DNA from: Amycolatopsis sp. NBC_01488
Lineage (GTDB): Bacteria; Actinomycetota; Actinomycetes; Mycobacteriales; Pseudonocardiaceae
Length of the DNA: 64,000 nt
Assembly (NCBI RefSeq): GCF_036227105.1
Contig: NZ_CP109434.1
Coordinates: 3,104,001 to 3,168,000, forward strand
Direction: 5' to 3'
The stretch's first letter is position 1; the number at the start of each line of letters is the position of its first letter. Shown here in pieces: positions 42,125 to 50,537 of this stretch. The notes beneath the pieces were generated by a model that was not told where the DNA came from, did no database searches, and was given only the letters and a program-made list of their open reading frames with translations. Made by a program: the position numbers and the translations under genes.

Positions 42125-42566
42125 CCGCACAGCCCGCTAGTGACCGACCCGGTGCGCTTTGTTACGGTGTCGCCACCGCGCGGGCGTGTGGTCCGCGCAA
42201 CAGACGTCTTCGCTGACGACCGTCGGGTGCTTCGCTCGGGGTGAGCTCACCCGCCCGGTCGCCGGCGGTGACGGACGGGCGGACCGCGCCCCCTGGCGGC
42301 CCGGCCGAAGTTCCAGCACGACCCCGTACCACCGGATCGGGACCGGTGGTACGGGGTCGTGTCACGTCCGGCCCGGTTCGCCGGTGGATGCCGCACCTCG
42401 TCCGGCTCCCCGCTGCGGAATCCGCAGAGCGACCAAACCTCCTGGTTCCGGGCCCGCGGAGTTCCCGACGGGGTGGTATTCGTCAGCGGGTGACCACGGT
42501 AGGTTGATTTTTCCGGCGAGGGAGACGCCGGCCCAACCGTGAACCCCCGGGGAGGTGGGCGCGAGC
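42125..42566. other. 442-bp gap with promoter-like sequence and a terminator
   Basis: No protein gene. TTGTTACGGTGTCG near 42160-42173 has a promoter-like -10 (TACGGT at 42164-42169). About 70 bp on is a perfect 14-bp palindrome GGGTGAGCTCACCC (42239-42252). A strong terminator follows at 42317-42361. This would produce an RNA of roughly 190 nt ending well before the SARP gene. The remaining 200 bp to 42566 is the SARP upstream region with GGGGAGG near 42549. Confidence 0.5.
42317..42361 (+). terminator. Perfect 19-bp terminator hairpin
   Basis: CACGACCCCGTACCACCGG (42317-42335) and its exact reverse complement (42343-42361) enclose a 7-nt loop. It lies 190 bp after ectD and 205 bp before the SARP gene, so it may end the ect operon or a separate short RNA. 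Confidence 0.85.
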
Positions 42567-45314
42567 ATGGCCGAATGCCGGTTCCAGCTGCTCGGGCCCG
42601 TCCAGCTCTTCGACGGCGACGTCGCCGTCCCGATCGGCGGTCCCGGGGTCCGCGGCCTGCTCGCCCTGCTCGCGCTCAAGCCCGGCAAGGTCGTCGGCCT
42701 CGACGAGATCATCGACGCCCTCTGGGGCCACGACCCGCCGGCCACGGCGCGGACCATCGTCCACGGCAACGTCTCGCACCTGCGGCGGATCCTCCGCGAC
42801 ATCGACGGCCCGAGCATCCTGACCACCCCGCCGGGCTACCGCCTGGAGGTCGAGCCCGACCGGATCGACGTCCACCGGGCGCGCACCCTGCTGGACCGCG
42901 CGTCCGCAGCCACCCCGGAGACGGCCGCCGCGCTGCTGGCCGAGGCGCTCGCGCTCTGGCAGGGACCGGCGCTCGGCGGCGTGCCCGATTCGTTGCAGGC
43001 GCCCGAACTCGAGGACCTGCGCCGGGCGGTGCACGGCGCCCGCGTCGACGCCGACCTCGACCTCGGGCGGCACGCCGAGCTGATCGTCGAGCTGAGCCCG
43101 ATCGTGCGCGCCGACCCGCTCGCCGAGCGGACCGCCGGCCAGCTCATGCGCGCGCTGTACCACGCCGGGCGCCGCGGGGACGCGCTCGAGCTGTACCGGA
43201 CCGTCTCGCGCGCCACCCTGCGCACCCTGGGCGTCGAGCCCGGCGCCGAGCTGCGCTGGCTGCACGAGCGCGTGCTCAACGACGACCTCCCGGTGCGGGA
43301 CGCCGGCACCCCGGCCACCGCCGACCAGCCGGGCAAGCCGATTTCCCAGCTGCCCGCCGCGGTGCCGAACCTGGCCGGCCGCGCCGACGAGCTGGCCTGG
43401 CTCGACGGCCTGGTCACCCGCGCCGAGGCCGGCGAGACAACGATCGCGATCGTCACCGGGACCGCCGGGGTCGGCAAGAGCACGCTCGTCGTGTGGTGGG
43501 CGCACCGGGTCGCGCGGCGGTTCCCGGACGGTGTCCTGTTCGCGTCGCTGCGCGGCTTCGACCCGCACCACCCGCCGCTGGAAGCCGCCGACCTGCTCAC
43601 GCAGTTCCTGCTCGGCCTCGGCGTCGAGACCGCGAAGATCCCCGAGCAGCTGCACGAACGCGTCGCGCTCTACCGGTCGCTGATCGCCGGACGGCGGATG
43701 CTCGTGCTGCTCGACGACGCCCGCACCGCCGAGCAGGTCCGCCCGCTGCTGCCCCCGAGCGCGCGGACGATGACGGTGGTGACCAGCCGCTCGCGCCTCG
43801 ACGGGCTCGCCGTGTCGAACGCGGCCAAGCAGCGCGTCCTCGGCACGCTCGCGCCCGACGACGCCGTCCGGCTCATCGAAGAGCTCGCCGGCCCGGCCGA
43901 CCTCAACCACGCGCTCGCGCGGCTCTGCGGCTACCTCCCGCTCGCGCTCCGCATCGCCGGGGCGCGGCTCTCGGCGAGTGCGCAGCGCACCGCCGAGGAG
44001 CTGGTCGACGAGCTGGGCAACGAGCGCACCCGGCTGGCCGGGTTGCAGGTCGAGGGGGCCGAAGACGGCGTGCGCGCCGCCTTCGACGTCTCCTTCCGCG
44101 GCCTGCCCGGCGAGATCGCCGAGACGTTCCTGCAGCTCGGCGTGGTGCCCGGGGTGATGGTCGGGCCGCACCTGATGGCCGCGGTGGCGCAGATCCCGGT
44201 CGTCGAAGCCCGGCGCCGGCTGCGCGCGCTGGCCGCGCACAACCTGATCGCCGAGACCGCGCGGGACGTCTTCGCCCCGCACGACCTCGTCTGGCTCTAC
44301 CTGCGCGAACTCGCCGAGCACGAGCTGGGCGAGAAGGAGCGCGACGAAACGATCGGCTGGACGGTCCGCTACTACCAGGCGGTGGCCGACCGCGCGCGGC
44401 GCCGGCTGGGTCACGTCGCCGATCCGCTCGACTTCACCGGCGTGCTCGCCGACGAGGCGATGCCGCCGCTGACCGGCTTCGCCGAGGCACAGGACTGGTT
44501 CGCGGCCGAGTGGCCGAACCTCCTCGCGGCCCTCGACGCCGCGTACGCCGCGGGCCGCTACGACGACGTCTGGCGGCTGGCCCTGCTGGGCCACGCCTAC
44601 CGCGTCGCGTGCCCGCTGCTGGACGAGTGGACGCGGATGGCCGACCTCGGCGTCGCCGCCGCCGAAGCCGCGGGCGACGTCGCGGGCCAGTGCTGGCTGC
44701 GGCTCGCGCGGTGCGAGATCGCGCTGACGTTCGACCTGCCCGGGTTCGGCTTCGCCGACGCCGAACGCGCGGCGGCGCTGTCCGCCGGGTCCGCCGACTC
44801 CCGCCTGGTCACGTCGGCCGACCTGCACCTCGGCCGCGCGCTCAGCCGCCGCGGCGAGCACGAGAAGGCCATCGGCCGCCTGACGCGCGCGATCGCCGAG
44901 GCGCCGGACGTCACGTTGCGCGGCCAGGCGCTCAGCAGCTGCGCGCAGGCGGAGAAGCGCGCAGGCCGCCTGTCCGACGCGATCGCCCACCAGCTCGCCG
45001 GGCTGGCGATCGACCGCTCACTCGGCGACGACGACCGCGTGGTCGTCTCGCTGGACAAGCTGGCCGAGCTCACCCTCCGGGCCGGCGACCTGGAGGCGGC
45101 GGAGCGCCACGTCTGGGAAGCGATCGACCTGGCGATCAGCCGTGAGTTCGCGGCCCGCGAGGGTGCGTTGAGGCTGACGCTGGGCCGGGTGCTGCGGGCG
45201 CGCGGTGATCTCGACGGCGCGCGGGAGCAGCTGGCGTTGTCGGTGCGCATTTACGAGCGGGTGCATCCGAAGCTGGTCGGCGAGGTCCGGACGGAGCTCG
45301 CCGAACTGCAGTGA
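42567..45314 (+). CDS. AfsR/SARP-family regulator with NB-ARC and TPR domains
   Basis: A 915-residue regulator. Residues 1-95 form an OmpR-type winged helix (CRFQLLGPVQLFDGD, ARTIVHGNVSHLRRIL). A bacterial activation domain follows (about 97-245: ELYRTVSRATLRTLGVEPG). The NB-ARC ATPase has P-loop VTGTAGVGKSTLVVWWA near residue 300, kinase 2 MLVLLDDARTAEQV and CGYLPLALRIAGARL. TPR-like helices fill the C-terminus. This is the AfsR layout, which controls secondary metabolism by phosphorylation- or ATP-dependent activation. No biosynthetic cluster lies next to it. ATG 42567 behind GGGGAGG. Confidence 0.92.
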   Translation: MAECRFQLLGPVQLFDGDVAVPIGGPGVRGLLALLALKPGKVVGLDEIIDALWGHDPPATARTIVHGNVSHLRRILRDIDGPSILTTPPGYRLEVEPDRIDVHRARTLLDRASAATPETAAALLAEALALWQGPALGGVPDSLQAPELEDLRRAVHGARVDADLDLGRHAELIVELSPIVRADPLAERTAGQLMRALYHAGRRGDALELYRTVSRATLRTLGVEPGAELRWLHERVLNDDLPVRDAGTPATADQPGKPISQLPAAVPNLAGRADELAWLDGLVTRAEAGETTIAIVTGTAGVGKSTLVVWWAHRVARRFPDGVLFASLRGFDPHHPPLEAADLLTQFLLGLGVETAKIPEQLHERVALYRSLIAGRRMLVLLDDARTAEQVRPLLPPSARTMTVVTSRSRLDGLAVSNAAKQRVLGTLAPDDAVRLIEELAGPADLNHALARLCGYLPLALRIAGARLSASAQRTAEELVDELGNERTRLAGLQVEGAEDGVRAAFDVSFRGLPGEIAETFLQLGVVPGVMVGPHLMAAVAQIPVVEARRRLRALAAHNLIAETARDVFAPHDLVWLYLRELAEHELGEKERDETIGWTVRYYQAVADRARRRLGHVADPLDFTGVLADEAMPPLTGFAEAQDWFAAEWPNLLAALDAAYAAGRYDDVWRLALLGHAYRVACPLLDEWTRMADLGVAAAEAAGDVAGQCWLRLARCEIALTFDLPGFGFADAERAAALSAGSADSRLVTSADLHLGRALSRRGEHEKAIGRLTRAIAEAPDVTLRGQALSSCAQAEKRAGRLSDAIAHQLAGLAIDRSLGDDDRVVVSLDKLAELTLRAGDLEAAERHVWEAIDLAISREFAAREGALRLTLGRVLRARGDLDGAREQLALSVRIYERVHPKLVGEVRTELAELQ

Positions 45315-45614
45315 GGATTTCGCGTGACAACTCTCCGGCGGGGATCCACATTCGTGGGGAGGATTTCGGTTGCGAATGGATCACGGCCCCGGAACCGTGG
45401 TCGATCCTTAGTGGATTCTTAGTGCCCCCGGGCAGCGTCCGCGTAGGTTCGGAAGGGCCGGCTGAGCCCTAGGGGAGGGGCAGGCTGAGACGCCGGCGCC
45501 GGGCCCCGTGCGGGAAAACCCCGCCGGGGCCGGGAGCCGCCAGGAGCGGCTCGTGGCGGCCCGGCCGGCCGACTTGGGGGTAGGCCGGCCGGTCGCCAGG
45601 CTCGGCGGAAGACC
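45315..45614. other. 300-bp gap between convergent genes, with direct repeats
   Basis: No gene seen. Two 10-mers in direct repeat, ATCCTTAGTG (45404-45413) and ATTCTTAGTG (45415-45424), are spaced 11 bp apart, one helical turn, as in SARP binding sites; a weak third unit may lie at 45393. No gene starts close enough downstream to explain them. Two GC-rich hairpins follow at 45502-45531 and 45561-45592. Confidence 0.5.
45502..45592. terminator. Pair of GC-rich hairpins between convergent genes
   Basis: GGCCCCG (45502-45508) pairs with CGGGGCC (45525-45531). CCGGCCGGCC (45561-45570) pairs perfectly with 45583-45592 around a 12-nt loop. They lie between the SARP gene end and the MmpS-like gene end, and could stop transcription from both sides. 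Confidence 0.6.
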
Positions 45615-46283
45615 TCAGCTCACGTTCGCCGTGCAGAGCGCGATCGTCGTCCCGCTGTTTTCCGCGACCTTCTTGCCGTCGACCAGAATGGCGCAGCTGA
45701 TTTCGTTGTTGAGTTGCGAATTGCGGGTGTCCGCGGTGAGCGTCAGCAGGTACGAGCCATTGTTGTAGGACGCCTCGCCCTGCCACGCGTCGGTGCTCGC
45801 GGGCGCGTTTTCGGTCCGCTGGTCCGACAGGCTGCCGTAACGCACGGTGGCGCCGCCGGCGGAGGTCACCTGGAACGTCACGGAGTGCTTGTCCCCGGCC
45901 ACCGCGGGCAGGTGCAGCCCGGCGTCGCCGCCGCCGATGAAGGTCGAGTACAGCAGCACCCCGGCCGTCGAGAGCAGCGCCACGACCGAGACGACGCTCG
46001 CGGTGACCGCGAGCCCCCGGTTGCCCACCGTGCCCTTTTTCGCCTGGACCAGCCCGATGACCGCCAGGACGAGCCCGATCCCGCCCAGCGGCCACGCGAC
46101 GAATCCGAAGTCCGGGACGAAAGCGACCACCAGGGCGGCCACGCCGAGCAGCAGGCCGGCGATCGCGAGGATGTTCCGCCCGGGCTTCGCGTTGGCCTGA
46201 CGACGCTCCGTGGCCGTCACCGGTGGCGCGGGCCGTCCATGGCGCGCGGCGGTCGGCGGCGGGTACTGCGGGTCGGTCATCAT
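45615..46283 (-). CDS. DUF4190/MmpS-like membrane-anchored protein
   Basis: A 222-residue protein. A proline-rich cytoplasmic start is followed by DUF4190-type helices (ILAIAGLLLGVAALVVAFVP, WPLGGIGLVLAVIGLVQAKK) and a third helix near 92-115. The exported domain resembles MmpS: VTFQVTSAGGATVRYGSLSD and CAILVDGKKVAENSGT with two cysteines that may pair. MmpS proteins assist lipid export in mycobacteria, but no MmpL is near. Two adjacent ATGs (46283, 46280) are possible starts. Confidence 0.78.
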   Translation of the reverse strand: MMTDPQYPPPTAARHGRPAPPVTATERRQANAKPGRNILAIAGLLLGVAALVVAFVPDFGFVAWPLGGIGLVLAVIGLVQAKKGTVGNRGLAVTASVVSVVALLSTAGVLLYSTFIGGGDAGLHLPAVAGDKHSVTFQVTSAGGATVRYGSLSDQRTENAPASTDAWQGEASYNNGSYLLTLTADTRNSQLNNEISCAILVDGKKVAENSGTTIALCTANVS

Positions 46284-46601
46284 GCGGGCCCCTTCGGGTG
46301 CGAGTGCGACGACGTTAACCCATAAGAGTGCCCCCGAACGAAATTGTTACATTCTGGAAAAAGTCATTGTCCCACCATTTTGCGCGCGGTATCGGTATTT
46401 CCTGACATCGCGGGCAGGGTGTGGCCCGGTGATCAATGGGAAGAATATCGGAGTTCCCACTGTTCGGCCGCCCGTCTGGGGAGATCACGGCGTGACCTCG
46501 CAGCGGAATCGTAAATACCGCACGGACATCCGCGTACCACCGTGGGGCCTACGACGACCGTCGGTACCACCGTTCAAGACGAAGGTCGTATACCGGACTT
46601 C
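46284..46601. other. 318-bp gap, A/T-rich for this genome
   Basis: No gene seen. The part 46320-46400 (GAACGAAATTGTTACATTC, then GGAAAAAGTCATTG) is the least GC-rich stretch nearby and probably holds the promoter of the minus-strand MmpS-like gene. The right side lies beyond the stop of the next minus-strand gene; I see no clear hairpin there. Confidence 0.5.
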
Positions 46602-47486
46602 TCAGTCGAAGAGGCTCACTTCGGGAGTGATTTCGAGGAGTTCGAAAACGGGACGGCCGCGCCGGCCGTCGATCGTCGTCGTGCGCACGACGCGCAGCCG
46701 GGCGGTCACCGGGCGGTCGAGGTTCTCCTTGATCTCGTCGAGCAGGTCCGGCGCCACCGCGCCCTGGATCGTCCCGCCCGACTCGCGGTCGAGGTAGAAG
46801 ATCCGGCGCCGGGTGCGCACGCCGTCGAGCCGCCCCCGCACCGTCTCGTAGCCGACGGCCTCGCGCGACTCCCGGAGGCTGCCCTGCAGGATCCGGGCCT
46901 GCTCGGTGGTCATGCTGCGGGTGACCTGCTCGCCCGCCGTCGGCGTCAGCGCCATCCCGATGCCGGCGTTCTTCGCGACGGCGTTGACGATGTCGCTCAC
47001 GGCGTTGCGGACGGTGTCGCGCTGCAGCAGCACGGCGTCGAGCGCGCCGTCGTCCGAGCCGTTCGCCGGCAGGAAGTCGCACAGCTCCTTGACGGCCCGC
47101 TCGGACAGCGTCTCGATGCCGTCGACGATCAGCGCGTCGTCGGAGACGTCGAGCTCCGGGAAGCCGAAGAAGATCGCGTTGCCCGCCTGGCCGCGCTGGA
47201 TCAGCGGCGCCTTGTCGCGGTCGGCCTGCTGGACCTGGGTCACCTCGCCGGACGGGTTCCGGATGATGTGCCCGATCTTGGCCGTCGCGTCCTGCAGCGC
47301 GCGGCTGATGTCGGAGAACGTGTAGGCGTCGATGATCTGCTCGCCGATCACCGAGACGTGCAGCAGCGGCGAGCGCGACGTCCGCTCGAACTTGGCGTTC
47401 GCGGCCATCGCCGACGCGCGCGCGAGGTCGTCGAGCCACGTGCCGCCGGGGATCTCGTCGGCGATGCGCCGGAACGCGTTCCTCAC
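46602..47486 (-). CDS. Unknown protein, second gene of a two-gene module
   Basis: A 294-residue soluble protein I cannot assign. The first 30 residues contain IPGGTWLDDLARASAM. A helical middle follows with LLHVSVIGEQIIDAYTFSDI and DALIVDGIETLSERAVKELC. The last 90 residues look like a small beta barrel: GYETVRGRLDGVRTRRRIFY, SGGTIQGAVAPDLLDEIKE and VTARLRVVRTTTIDGR. GTG 47484-47486 overlaps the stop of the upstream DUF6932-like gene (GTGA), so the two are translationally coupled. Together they resemble a small accessory module. Confidence 0.65.
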   Translation of the reverse strand: MRNAFRRIADEIPGGTWLDDLARASAMAANAKFERTSRSPLLHVSVIGEQIIDAYTFSDISRALQDATAKIGHIIRNPSGEVTQVQQADRDKAPLIQRGQAGNAIFFGFPELDVSDDALIVDGIETLSERAVKELCDFLPANGSDDGALDAVLLQRDTVRNAVSDIVNAVAKNAGIGMALTPTAGEQVTRSMTTEQARILQGSLRESREAVGYETVRGRLDGVRTRRRIFYLDRESGGTIQGAVAPDLLDEIKENLDRPVTARLRVVRTTTIDGRRGRPVFELLEITPEVSLFD

Positions 47487-47959
47487 CAGATCATCTCCGG
47501 GTAGCCCTTGCCGCCTTCGGCCCAGACCTCGGCCCAGACGTCTTCGTCGCCGGGGCGGCACAGGAAGCCGTCCAGCATGCCCCCGACCGGCTGAACCTGA
47601 TCGAGGTACATCGCGGGCTGCCCGACGATCACGCCGCGCAGCGTGAGCAAGCCGTACAGCGCCGACCGGCCGGCGTCGTCGAGCCGCTTCAGCGCGCCCC
47701 ACTCGTCCGGGATGAGGACGACGTCGAGGCCGCGCGGCGGGTGCGCGGTGCGCGTGACCAGCTCGCCGCCGATCCAGGCGCGGCCGGACGGCATGATGCG
47801 GCGGGCCACGCCGAGGTAGCTGTTGAGCGCGCTGAAGAGGATCTCGCGGTCGTTCTGGTGCGGTGCGTCGAAGACCAGGCGCTCGTAGACGTCGGCGAGG
47901 TCGCAGGCGTGGCGGCCCGGCGGCAGCACCTGCTGGGGCGTCCAATGGGGGAGCGCCAC
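47483..47959 (-). CDS. DUF6932-like protein, possible nucleotidyltransferase fold
   Basis: A 158-residue protein. LPPGRHACDLADVYERLVFD is followed by a helix and by AWIGGELVTRTAHPPRGLDV and VVLIPDEW. The G-G-x-x-V-T...P-x-x-L-D-V-V-L order resembles the DUF6932 group and the first strand-turn of minimal nucleotidyltransferases, although the usual second Asp is not evident. GTG start with GAGGAGG. Same strand and 56 bp after the small membrane protein gene; coupled to the unknown gene below. Assignment is tentative. Confidence 0.6.
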   Translation of the reverse strand: MALPHWTPQQVLPPGRHACDLADVYERLVFDAPHQNDREILFSALNSYLGVARRIMPSGRAWIGGELVTRTAHPPRGLDVVLIPDEWGALKRLDDAGRSALYGLLTLRGVIVGQPAMYLDQVQPVGGMLDGFLCRPGDEDVWAEVWAEGGKGYPEMIW

Positions 47960-48014
47960 GCCACTCCTCCTCGGCCTCGCTCACAGTGCGTAGCCGAACT
48001 TACCAGGATGGGTG

Positions 48015-48413
48015 TCAGCCACCGCGTCCAGGCTGCTGCGGCCACCGCGGGGTGGCCTCTTCGTTCTCCGGCCAGGCCGGTTCTTCTTCGGTGGGCCAGT
48101 CCTCGGCCTCCGTGCCGCGCTGCGGCGGCAGCGGAAGGTGTCCCTCCCGGTGGCCGACCGGCTCGGGCTCGTCGTCGACGGGTTCGGCCCGGTCGGCTTC
48201 GGGCTGCATCCAGGCCGCGGGGATGAACTGCGTCTGCTCGGCGGCCGCCGGTTCGGGCTCGGGTTCGTAGTAGGCGTCTTCGACGGGCTCAGGGGTCGCC
48301 TTCGGGCGCTGCGCGGTGCGCAGGACGAGCCACGAGGTGAGCGCGCCGAGGGCGAAGGCGATGATCAGCCACAGCCAGATCTGCCCGAACAGCCACACCA
48401 TTTGCTCACTCAC
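48015..48413 (-). CDS. Small membrane protein with acidic, proline-rich tail
   Basis: A 132-residue protein. One N-terminal helix, WLFGQIWLWLIIAFALGALT, then a cytoplasmic tail rich in Glu, Pro and Trp (AYYEPEPEPAAAEQ, EDWPTEEEPAWPENEE). GTG 48411-48413, three bases from the stop of the OmpA/BON gene, so cotranscribed. The OmpA-small membrane protein order recalls the arfA-arfB arrangement of mycobacteria, but the sequences are too low in complexity to claim homology. Confidence 0.72.
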   Translation of the reverse strand: MSEQMVWLFGQIWLWLIIAFALGALTSWLVLRTAQRPKATPEPVEDAYYEPEPEPAAAEQTQFIPAAWMQPEADRAEPVDDEPEPVGHREGHLPLPPQRGTEAEDWPTEEEPAWPENEEATPRWPQQPGRGG

Positions 48414-48416
48414 CCC

Positions 48417-49160
48417 TCAAACGACCATGATCTCGACGCGCCGGTCCTCTTCGCCGCCGGTGGCCGGCCGGGTGTCGCCCAGCCCCCGGGAGGTCACGCG
48501 CTTGGCCGTCAGCCCGTTGGTGGTGAGGATCCGCGCGACGGCCCTGGCGCGGTCCCGGGAGAGCTTCAGCGCGGCGCTTTCGCCGCCCGGCCCCCGGCCG
48601 ACGTGACCGGTGACGCGGTACCGGAAGGTGTCCGGCGACTTGGCGAGCGCGATCGCGACGGCGCGGGCGGCCTGCTCGCCTTCCGGGGTGAGCTGGGCGG
48701 TGTCCGGCACGAAGGTGATCGGCGCCTCGGCGAGCATCCGGTCGATCTCGGCCTGCACGCCGGCCTTGTCGGTGGGCGGCGGCGGGGCGGTGGCGCTGGT
48801 GGTCGGCGGCGGGCTGCTGGTGGCGGGCGCGGTGGTCGGTACCGGTGCCGGTGTCGCGCTGCTGGGTGCCACGGGCGTGACGTCGCCTTGCAGCTGAGCG
48901 GTCCGGACGCCGTCGACGTTCTGGACGATTTCGAGGGCGCGCAGCGCCTGGTCGGGGGCGAAGCCGCTGAGGCTGGCGTCCCGGCCGTCGAAGGTGACGT
49001 TGCCTTTGGCCAGCCCGGCGCCGACGAGCGCGGCCCCGGAGTCGGCGGTGAGATCGCGCTCGATGGTCCCGCCTCGAGCCCAGGTGACGGCCCCCGCCAG
49101 CAGCGCTGTGACCAGCACCGCGATCGGGACCACGAGGATCCAGCGCCGACCACCGGACAT
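48417..49160 (-). CDS. OmpA-family protein with BON domain (ArfA-like)
   Basis: A 247-residue envelope protein. A membrane anchor (ILVVPIAVLVTALLAGAVTW, about 8-27) is followed by a BON-like domain (LAKGNVTFDGRDASLSGFAP), a Thr/Pro linker (about 95-133) and an OmpA-C domain: ITFVPDTAQLTPEGEQAARA, VTGHVGRGPGGESAALKLSR and TSRGLGDTRPATGGEEDRRV. OmpA-C binds peptidoglycan. The layout is that of mycobacterial OmpATb/ArfA. Confidence 0.85.
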   Translation of the reverse strand: MSGGRRWILVVPIAVLVTALLAGAVTWARGGTIERDLTADSGAALVGAGLAKGNVTFDGRDASLSGFAPDQALRALEIVQNVDGVRTAQLQGDVTPVAPSSATPAPVPTTAPATSSPPPTTSATAPPPPTDKAGVQAEIDRMLAEAPITFVPDTAQLTPEGEQAARAVAIALAKSPDTFRYRVTGHVGRGPGGESAALKLSRDRARAVARILTTNGLTAKRVTSRGLGDTRPATGGEEDRRVEIMVV

Positions 49161-49401
49161 AAGGGGACTGTAAGCCCGGGGAAGCGGGTTGGCGACCTGG
49201 AGAAGGGTGGTCGTCCACAAGTTGTCCCCAGGTAAGTCGACATGTGGACAACTGGCTGCGCTGTGATCGCTCCGGCACTTTGTGTCAGAGATGGGCGATA
49301 CGATGGACTCGGGGCAGCCCCCCTGGGAGCGGCGGGGGATGTCTGTGGGGCCTTGGGCGCCGGCAGGAGGAACCTCGCGAACCGGGCCAAGACGCGCGAA
49401 G

Positions 49402-49428
49402 GCCACCACCGGGCGATCCGGCGGTGGC
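49402..49428 (-). terminator. Terminator after the SGNH hydrolase gene
   Basis: GCCACCACCGG (49402-49412) and CCGGCGGTGGC (49418-49428) form an 11-bp stem with one mismatch and a 5-nt loop, 13 bp beyond the hydrolase stop. The rest of the 280-bp gap (49161-49440) holds a possible plus-strand promoter near 49270-49300 (GATACGAT) with no gene behind it. Confidence 0.65.
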
Positions 49429-49440
49429 TCCGAGGAAGCG

Positions 49441-50280
49441 TCAGCTGGCCTGCTGCCGCGGCTGGGCGTTGTCCGGCACCTCCAGCACCTCCAACGGCAC
49501 CTCGAGCACGTCCAGCGGGACCAACGGCGCCAGCTGCGGCCGCTTCGGGGACAACCCGTCGCCCATCGACTGGCCGCGCAGCTGGCGGCGGATCCAGGGC
49601 AGCAGGTGCACCTTCGTCCACGTCAGGTCGGACCGCCGCGAGTCGATCCACCGCGAGGGGGCCGCCTCCGACGGCCACGGCTCGCGCCAGTCGCCCTCGA
49701 TCGGGATGCCCAGGACCTCGGCCGACTTCAGTGCGATGCGCCGGTGGGCCTCCGGTGAGAAGTGCAGCCGGTCGTCGCTCCAGGCGCGGCGGTCGTGGAG
49801 TGGGCCCATCGTCCACAGGTCGACCATGCGGGCGCCGTGGCGCTCCGCGATCGCCCACAGGTGGGTGTTGTAGATCGCCACCTTGCCGCGCAGGACCGAC
49901 ATCACCGAGAGGACCTTCGTGTCCGGGCCGTTGAAGATCAGGACCGGGATGCCCGCTTCGCGCAACTTCGCGACGCCTTCCTCGAAGCGCGCCGCCACCG
50001 CGTCGACGTCCGCACCGGGGACGATGATGTCGTTGCCGCCCGCGCACAGCGTGACCAGGTCGGGCTTGAGTTCCAGCGCGATCGGGAGCTGCTCGTCCAT
50101 GATCTCGTCGAGCATCTTGCCCCGGAGGGACAGGTTCGCGTACTGGAAGCCGGTGCGCCCAGCCGCCAGGATCTCCGCGAGCCGGTCGGCCCAGCCGCGG
50201 AACGAGCCGTCCGGCAGCTTGTCGTTGAGCCCCTCGGTGAAGCTGTCACCGATCGCCACATAGCTGTCGAATCCGTACAC
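49441..50280 (-). CDS. SGNH/GDSL hydrolase
   Basis: A 279-residue esterase of the SGNH superfamily. Block I YVAIGDSFTEGLNDK (Ser), block III CAGGNDIIVPG (Asn), block V WSDDRLHFSPEAHRR (Asp/His). No signal peptide is seen. About 50 C-terminal residues beyond the fold include VLEVPLEVLEVP, a short imperfect repeat. GTG 50278-50280 chosen because GGAAGGGG lies just before it and because it places the GDS block near the N-terminus. Confidence 0.88.
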   Translation of the reverse strand: MYGFDSYVAIGDSFTEGLNDKLPDGSFRGWADRLAEILAAGRTGFQYANLSLRGKMLDEIMDEQLPIALELKPDLVTLCAGGNDIIVPGADVDAVAARFEEGVAKLREAGIPVLIFNGPDTKVLSVMSVLRGKVAIYNTHLWAIAERHGARMVDLWTMGPLHDRRAWSDDRLHFSPEAHRRIALKSAEVLGIPIEGDWREPWPSEAAPSRWIDSRRSDLTWTKVHLLPWIRRQLRGQSMGDGLSPKRPQLAPLVPLDVLEVPLEVLEVPDNAQPRQQAS

Positions 50281-50325
50281 GTTGGGTCCCCTTCCCGTCC
50301 TGCGACCGACACACTCCCCGACATG

Positions 50326-50344
50326 TAGTTGTACACCCCAACTA
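50326..50344. promoter_or_regulatory. Inverted repeat upstream of the SGNH gene
   Basis: TAGTTG (50326-50331) and CAACTA (50339-50344) flank a 7-bp spacer, 46 bp upstream of the hydrolase start. The divergent gap to 50537 (257 bp) is A/T-rich around 50380-50500 and should hold both promoters; no clear boxes seen. Confidence 0.4.
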
Positions 50345-50537
50345 ACCATCCGGGCCCCACCGGTGTTCAGCCTGCGGTAACAGTGTCTTATCTTGTCGGC
50401 CTTCCCCGCCTCTCTATTACGTAGTCTTCACCCCTCGCATGCCGTGACACAGCACACTCGAAGGCAAACACCAGACAATTTGTGGCGAAGATCTCCCTGT
50501 CCACGGCCTCCCGTGCACGATCCGGCAGGCTGGAGAC

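Noticed and set aside
42160..42361. Cyclic-di-AMP (ydaO-type) riboswitch
   Set aside because: A promoter and terminator are present, but the conserved ydaO core sequences are not found; kept only as an unassigned RNA candidate.
42567..45314. Pathway-specific regulator of an adjacent biosynthetic cluster
   Set aside because: No polyketide, peptide or terpene synthase genes in the window; AfsR-type global regulators are often stand-alone.
49261..49320. Plus-strand promoter (GATACGAT) before 49441
   Set aside because: No plus-strand gene follows, and the only downstream gene is on the minus strand; may be chance, so mentioned only with the terminator entry.
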